DNA of 64,000 nucleotides from Brachionus rotundiformis (lineage: Eukaryota > Rotifera > Eurotatoria > Ploima > Brachionidae), in contig JAESIW010000180.1 in the NCBI GenBank assembly GCA_016802295.1, positions 1,491,619-1,555,618 of the forward strand, written 5' to 3'. The notes beneath the pieces were generated by a model that saw only the letters and a list, made by a program, of their open reading frames with translations, was not told the origin of the DNA and searched no databases. Position numbers and translations under genes: made by a program. This document shows positions 58,335 to 64,000 of the stretch, piece after piece. Numbering within the stretch: the first letter of the stretch is position 1; every line of letters begins with the position of its first letter.

Positions 58335-61300
58335 TTTTCCGAGATAGTGCTCTTGTAAAATTTTAAAAATAAGTCTCCTAACAAAGAATTAAAAATATAA
58401 CTAATAAAAATTTTATTATTTTTTTTGTTATCTAAAGAGCAAGATAAGATAGAAAATATTATTATAATTATGGTTGTGAGTGCCGTATTGAATTAGCTCT
58501 TCTCTGTTAATAAATTATTCTCCGGTTTGTATCCACCGCATCGTTTATAAGCACACAAGGTTTAGAGCGATGCTTTTTTCTTGCTAGTTAAGTCGAAATG
58601 ATTAAGAGAAATGGAGGAGAAATACAAAGCAGCCATTTTTCTTAGTTCATACAAAAATTATGATGATTTATTAGTTGAACTTTTATGTGCTAGACTCGAA
58701 CACACGCTCTCATATCAAACAAGCAGTCCGATAGGGAAATAATCGATTTAGATTGATTATTAGCCTCAGGCCTTATTTTCTTTCTAATTAGATCGATTTG
58801 GGGCTAGCAATCCAATTTAGAACGCTCGACTATTGTAGCGGTGTTCAAAAATTTGTCTTCTAACATAAAACTGCTTGTTGTTTCAATATTAAACAATGTA
58901 GAAATGTTTTTTTCTTATTATCCAAAAATTTAGAATTATAATTACTTTTTTTCATAAGTCTATTATCTACAAATTAATTAATAAATGTCTGAATTTGAAG
59001 AATGATTGTCTCATAATTTGAAAAAAAGCTTGATAAAGGACAGGAGATCAATTTATTATGGTTTATGCTTCATGAACATCTAATTTTAATAAAAATGCAA
59101 AAAATTTATAAATTTGAGTTTTATCTGAATTGACTAATATTAAGATAATAGCTGGAAAATTTATCTCACCCTTGTTTTGCTAAATTCGAATGAAAAGATT
59201 CGTGATTATACCACGATTTTGGTAAATTACCAAAGTATTAGGAAACATTCCTTTTTTAAAAATAAAAATTTAAATGCATTTAAAAAACCTGAACTTAAAC
59301 GTATGATAAATTATATGTAGTAAAAAATAACTTTTTTAAGGTTTAAAATGAAAATGTTAATTTTATCCTATGAATACGTCATAAAAACCAAAAAGCCTTT
59401 GTTGTTGGATAAATAATAATTTATTAAAAAAATTTGGAAAAAATTCAATCTTAATTAAAACAATAAAAACTATTATGTTTCTATATTATATAGAAATAAA
59501 ATAAAAATATTGTAACATTCATTAGATTATATAATGGAATGTTTTTCCGAGGAAACGTTTCATGCTAAATAAAATAGATAGATTTGATAAAAAAATGAGG
59601 CATGAAAAAACTCTGCACAAAAAAAAGAAATGTCATCTTTAATTGGTTTATTTTGAGCCTTTTTCCTAGAATTTCAAAACTTAAGGCTCAGATAAGAATC
59701 TAATTATTATTATGTTTCTGAAATCAATATATCAGTAGATACATACAATAAACATTTTCGGTCAAAAATAAGCAAAATTTGCCTTTCCTTTTTTGGAAAA
59801 CCAACAATTAAAAATAAATTGGCTCGAATCGAATTACCACCATTTAAAGATTTTAAACCAATTTATCCAAAATATTTATATCTAGAATTCCAAAACCCTA
59901 AAAATATTTAATTGATTTAATTTTATAATTATATACTAGTTATAAAGAATAAAAAGTGACCATTTGAAGTAATTAAAAAATAGATCTAGAAGCCGAGTTT
60001 TTAAAAGAAAACAATTTATAAAAAATTGTAAAGCAATTTCAAAAATCTAATAAAAATAATTGTTTCGTTTTTAATTAAGAACTTATTGTTTGTATTTTAC
60101 AAAGAGCTGAAATATAGCAATTTAATGTAAAAGAAAAACAAACATTGAAATTAGATCAAATTTTGTTATCGATTTTGATCTTGCTTATTTTAATCAAATT
60201 AAAATCTGAATTCTACCATTCCCCTTTTTTTTTAAAGATATAAATTTTGAATCATAAACTTGGAAGATCGAGTTTTAATCTAGTTTATTTTTATAATATA
60301 ACTATCTAGATAAATATTGCGTAATTTAAGACAAATAGCCCATAAAATACTTGAACTTAAGTTTGCTAATCGACTAAAACTTTACATATTGAATTTTTCC
60401 AATTTGTTGTTTTAAATTATTTATGGACACCAAATTGAAAAAAAAAGATATACAATATATGAATAAATAATGAATACTTTTGTCTTTGAATTAAATCTAT
60501 ACTTAATACTTAAAATAATAAGAATAAACATTTTTAAATTAATAAATTGTAAATGAATTTCATTTTTTTTTAATTCATTTATGTTGGCTGACTTCTCTGG
60601 TCTAAGTATTGAATCAAAAAATGAATTTAATTCATCAAATTTTCAACATAACATATACTTTGGTTAATACTTCAACACTCCCCTTGAATTCTCAACAAAA
60701 CCACTCTAAACCATATCTCAACATATTTGGTATTTAAAATAATTTCTACATATAATAATAAAATATTGAGTTTATTTGCACAAACATTTCTCTATCAAAT
60801 AATCGATCGAAAATATCTACATTATTGAAAACTAACAGATAACTTGGATCTTTGACCTGAATCGACTTAATCTAAAGTACCCTCAATATGTGATTAATAT
60901 AAAGCAGATTTTTATGGAATTTATTTTAAATAAATTTACAAAATTCACGCAGATTTTTATTAAAAAATAAAAAACCATAATGATCAAAAAAAAATTGCTT
61001 CTTAAGCTATTTGACATTTGTGGAATAAATTAAACTAGTTTATTGATATTTTTTTTGGCTACTCAATTTGTTTTCAAAATCTTGAACCAATAAATCATTT
61101 TCAATTTAGGCACTTATCTTAATTAGAAGCAATTGTTTTAACAATACAAATCAATATAATCTAAGTTTTAAGTATTGAAATTCTATGCGTCTTATCAAAG
61201 CACTCTTGCTTATTTAAATTTCGATTGTTTAAAAAAAAAAATTAGGTTAATTTTTTATAAAACATTTTAAAAATTATAAAATGATTTGAACTAATTAAAA

Positions 61301-63733
61301 AATCGTTTCAAATCACAATAATATCGATTTAAAGTCAAAATTGACCTCTAACTATAATTAAAGCCTTTTTTAATTGAGAAATATCCAAACACCATATGAC
61401 CTGAACAAAATTTTCCAAAATAAAACAAAAATTTAAAATAATATGTTAAAATTAACAAAAAATAAATTTTAGTTTGAGCTTTTTTTTCAATCAAAATCGC
61501 ACTTTTTATTACAGGCTTAAAACATATCTAAAAAAGATAAGTTATCTATTTTAATCAGTGCAAATTTTGGATAATTAATAATGTCAGATGAAAAAAATAA
61601 CTGTTTTTATTCAAAACTAAAATTAAAACACTTTTGTCCGACAGATTTTCAAATTTGCTCTAATTTAAAATATTAATTTAGCGTGTTTTTTTAAAGGAAA
61701 AACCTTATAGAGTAAAATAGATAAATTAGCACGAACATTTTTACCAGTGTTTTTTCATTTATCTCTAAAGAAATGATATTTTACGCCTCTAGAGCATATA
61801 TAAGCCAAATAATTTAGCATTTGATCTTTAAACGAGTGTAAATCGCTGCCTTTTAAACTGTTTAATCAACATTTTATCTTGTTTTGCATGTTACTGGTCA
61901 ACTTTAGTTTATTTGTATTACAAATACCATTGTCTATGAGTCAATATTGGCTTAAGTGCTTAGGTCGACAATTGAGTTTTTTATACCTTCTTATTAGACA
62001 AATCTTCCATTTTATTCAAAAAAGAGAAGCTTGCACAAAAATGACCATATCATCACATAGTCCATACGCGTACCAAAGCAATTTTTGATCATTAAATTAA
62101 AATATTCTTGTTTGTTAAACTAAATTCTTAATCAAATTTGGTAATTCTAAATATATTTATGAAAAAAGTACAGAGAAATTTTTTCTTAATCTACCTTGAA
62201 ATTTTAATTAAAATTTTTTCATTCTCAAGATTTCTTTTAGTAATTAAGCTTTAAAAATTTTATTTCTTTACTTTGCTTTAATTTAGCATTAAACATTAAA
62301 TGGAAGCAACTTTTTATTTTCCAATGCGAAAACAATTGACTAAAATTCACCAGAAATGGAAAATTCAAATGAAAGGAATGAATAAATAATGGATAATTAA
62401 TTTAAATTTAAATTAAAAAATGAATGAATTTTTGATTAAAAATTAGCCGGAATTAATTTGATGCAGACTTTCGATATCAATATGCTCAGCAAGATAAATC
62501 AACAGAGAAATGATCTTGTTAAAACTGATTTATATTTTATCTAGCTTAAAGAAAAAATTGACCCATGGAATACTCCAAAGTAAATATTTACAAATATTCC
62601 TCACTTGACTGGCCTCAAGCTATTTTATTAGTTGATAATTCATTAATACTAAAACCCGAAGGAATTTTATCTAACTTAACTCATATTTCTTGAAATTATC
62701 TCCATTTACTAATTATGAAGCTGACCGATGCAAATAAATGAATGGTTAAAAAGATTAAATTACTTGACCGACGCACAAGAAGCTTCTTGTAGATTCAAGA
62801 AAATCATGGATTAAATTTCAACAGATCTACTGTTTGAAAATAAAACTTATGATTTAGGCACATAATTTTTGATGGAAAAATAATTATTAATTAATTGTTA
62901 TATTTTACCAGAATGAATTAAAATATATTATTACATCAAGATAATGATACTTGTGCACAGATATGAGAACTTATTTTCTAAGACAAACTTAAGTTTTTTT
63001 GAATAGGGAGCCTAGAATTAAAAAAATAAAAATTTCTATTTTTCAATGATTTTTCTCTAAGTTGGTTGAATCTTAAAGCTAATTATTTTTTTACAACTAA
63101 AAATCAAAATTTGGTAAATATTAAAAATAAATCTGAATAAAAACCACTCATCTGAATCAAAATATTATTTATATTAGATCTAAAATTAATGCGAATTGAA
63201 GTTTATTTAAATATGAAGATAGAAAAATATGACATTAAATTCAAATTTTCTTCATTCTGTCAAAGAAATTGTCATATTTATTTTAAAAAAAAATTATAAA
63301 TACAATTAGAACAAACTGACTCTTCTAGCTAAAGAAAAATTAAAAAAAAATAATTTTAAGTTCAAAATAGGAAATTTTAAATATATAAAATATAAATTCA
63401 TGAATTGTATCTTTAAAATTTATTTTAAATTTAAACTAAATTTTTTCTTTTTCATGTTTTTTTTAAACCATATTTTCATTTTTTCCAATCATAAAAGTTT
63501 AAAAAATTTGTGAAAAATTACACAATTTATTTTAGCTTTATAATTTGGGTTTATTTTGAAAAATAATTTGTTTTTAAATGCAATAGCACAGCATTAATTT
63601 TTTAAATATCTATTTTTTTTATAATTTTTTATTGAAAAACATAAAGGTTACAATATCTATCTAATTTTCAGGAATACTGTTAAAAGATAGCAAAAATCAA
63701 ATCAACTGTCAATAAAAATTAAATTAAAAAAAT
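58335..63733. other. AT-rich region upstream of adducin
   Basis: About 5.4 kb. The first 500 bp (to about 58840) are less AT-rich and probably contain the adducin promoter and leader. They also hold a B-box-like TGTTCGAGTCTA on the minus strand near 58691-58702. The rest is AT-rich, with only chance ORFs (for example 61879-62088). No tRNA, repeat array or coding exon is convincing. Confidence 0.45.
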
Positions 63734-64000
63734 TTAAGACTTAACATTGGAATTATTTTCGTTTGCTTCTTTGACAATATCTAACAAGTTTGTAGGCAAA
63801 TCATCAAATTTTACTTTTTTTTGGTCACCATTTTTATCAAAACCAATAAAAGTTGATTTCATTGTGACACCTCCAATATCATATTCATGAGTCTCTGAAT
63901 CAAACTTTCCAGTTTCAGGTGGTCGTAAAGGATCATATTCACAATTAAAGTGATTATATAGTGGTTGACCATTAGTTTTATTTTTGTCACGAGTTATCTT
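63734..64000 (-). CDS. C-terminal exon of an unidentified protein (partial)
   Basis: An 88-codon frame runs open from the right window edge to TAA at 63734-63736. It contains PLYNHFNCEYDPLRPPETGK, FDSETHEYDIGGVTMKSTFI and VKFDDLPTNLLDIVKEANEN. The composition and lack of stops are clearly coding, and the length exceeds chance at this AT content. It has no membrane segment and looks like a soluble, acidic C-terminus. I do not recognise the family. The start and the rest of the gene lie to the right of the window. Confidence 0.7.
   Translation of the reverse strand, partial: KITRDKNKTNGQPLYNHFNCEYDPLRPPETGKFDSETHEYDIGGVTMKSTFIGFDKNGDQKKVKFDDLPTNLLDIVKEANENNSNVKS

Noticed and set aside
61879..62088. 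69-codon plus-strand ORF
   Set aside because: Isolated in a desert, with no homologue I recognise, no splice context, and a length within chance expectation.

Overview
The window looks like a piece of an intron-containing, very AT-rich metazoan genome. The genes are animal-specific (adducin, a Ras-association/PH protein of the lamellipodin family, an NPY-type GPCR, a TRPC-type channel end, SNAP29, Ku80). Most introns are 50-150 nt, and long AT-rich deserts separate the genes. A monogonont rotifer such as Brachionus would fit, but that assignment is inference; no rRNA or mitochondrial marker is present.

Layout. 1-3.3 kb: a well-preserved non-LTR retrotransposon on the minus strand, cut by the left window edge, with its 5' end facing the last exon of a TRPC-like cation channel (3645-4310, +). 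6.0-7.5 kb: a divergent pair, a 96-residue signal-peptide/one-TM protein (-) and Atg8/GABARAP (+). 14.7-21.8 kb: an MRL-family (lamellipodin/RIAM/MIG-10) adaptor (+), preceded by 7 kb of AT-rich DNA with possible 5' UTR exons. 22.8-27.0 kb: xanthine dehydrogenase (-). 27.3-31.2 kb: a DENND2-type DENN-domain Rab GEF (-). 34.1-36.4 kb: intronless Ku80 (+). 36.9-38.1 kb: a TA-flanked element with terminal inverted repeats, containing a LINE relic and an assembly gap. 38.7-39.4 kb: SNAP29 (-). 40.8-42.8 kb: a two-exon rhodopsin-class GPCR of NPY/NPF type (-). 46.5-49.1 kb: a six-exon coiled-coil, possibly tektin-like protein (-). 49.8-51.2 kb: GPN1 GTPase, eight exons (-). 54.2-58.3 kb: adducin, ten exons (-), with a small tRNA-derived SINE in one intron. 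63.7-64.0 kb: the C-terminal exon of an unidentified gene (-).

The genes are ordinary single-copy eukaryotic loci and do not form one pathway. Two touch autophagy (Atg8, SNAP29), three touch the cortical cytoskeleton, membrane or trafficking (MRL protein, adducin, DENND2), and one DNA repair (Ku80). I reconstructed spliced models by matching reading phase across GT-AG (twice GC-AG) introns; each listed exon set keeps one frame from start to stop. I see no dedicated novel multi-gene system. The most informative oddities are: an adducin segment that appears twice as phase-compatible exons, suggesting alternative or mutually exclusive splicing; the composite TIR element around the gap; the SINE with an exact 11-bp target duplication; and the overlapping ORFs of the retrotransposon beside the TRPC exon.
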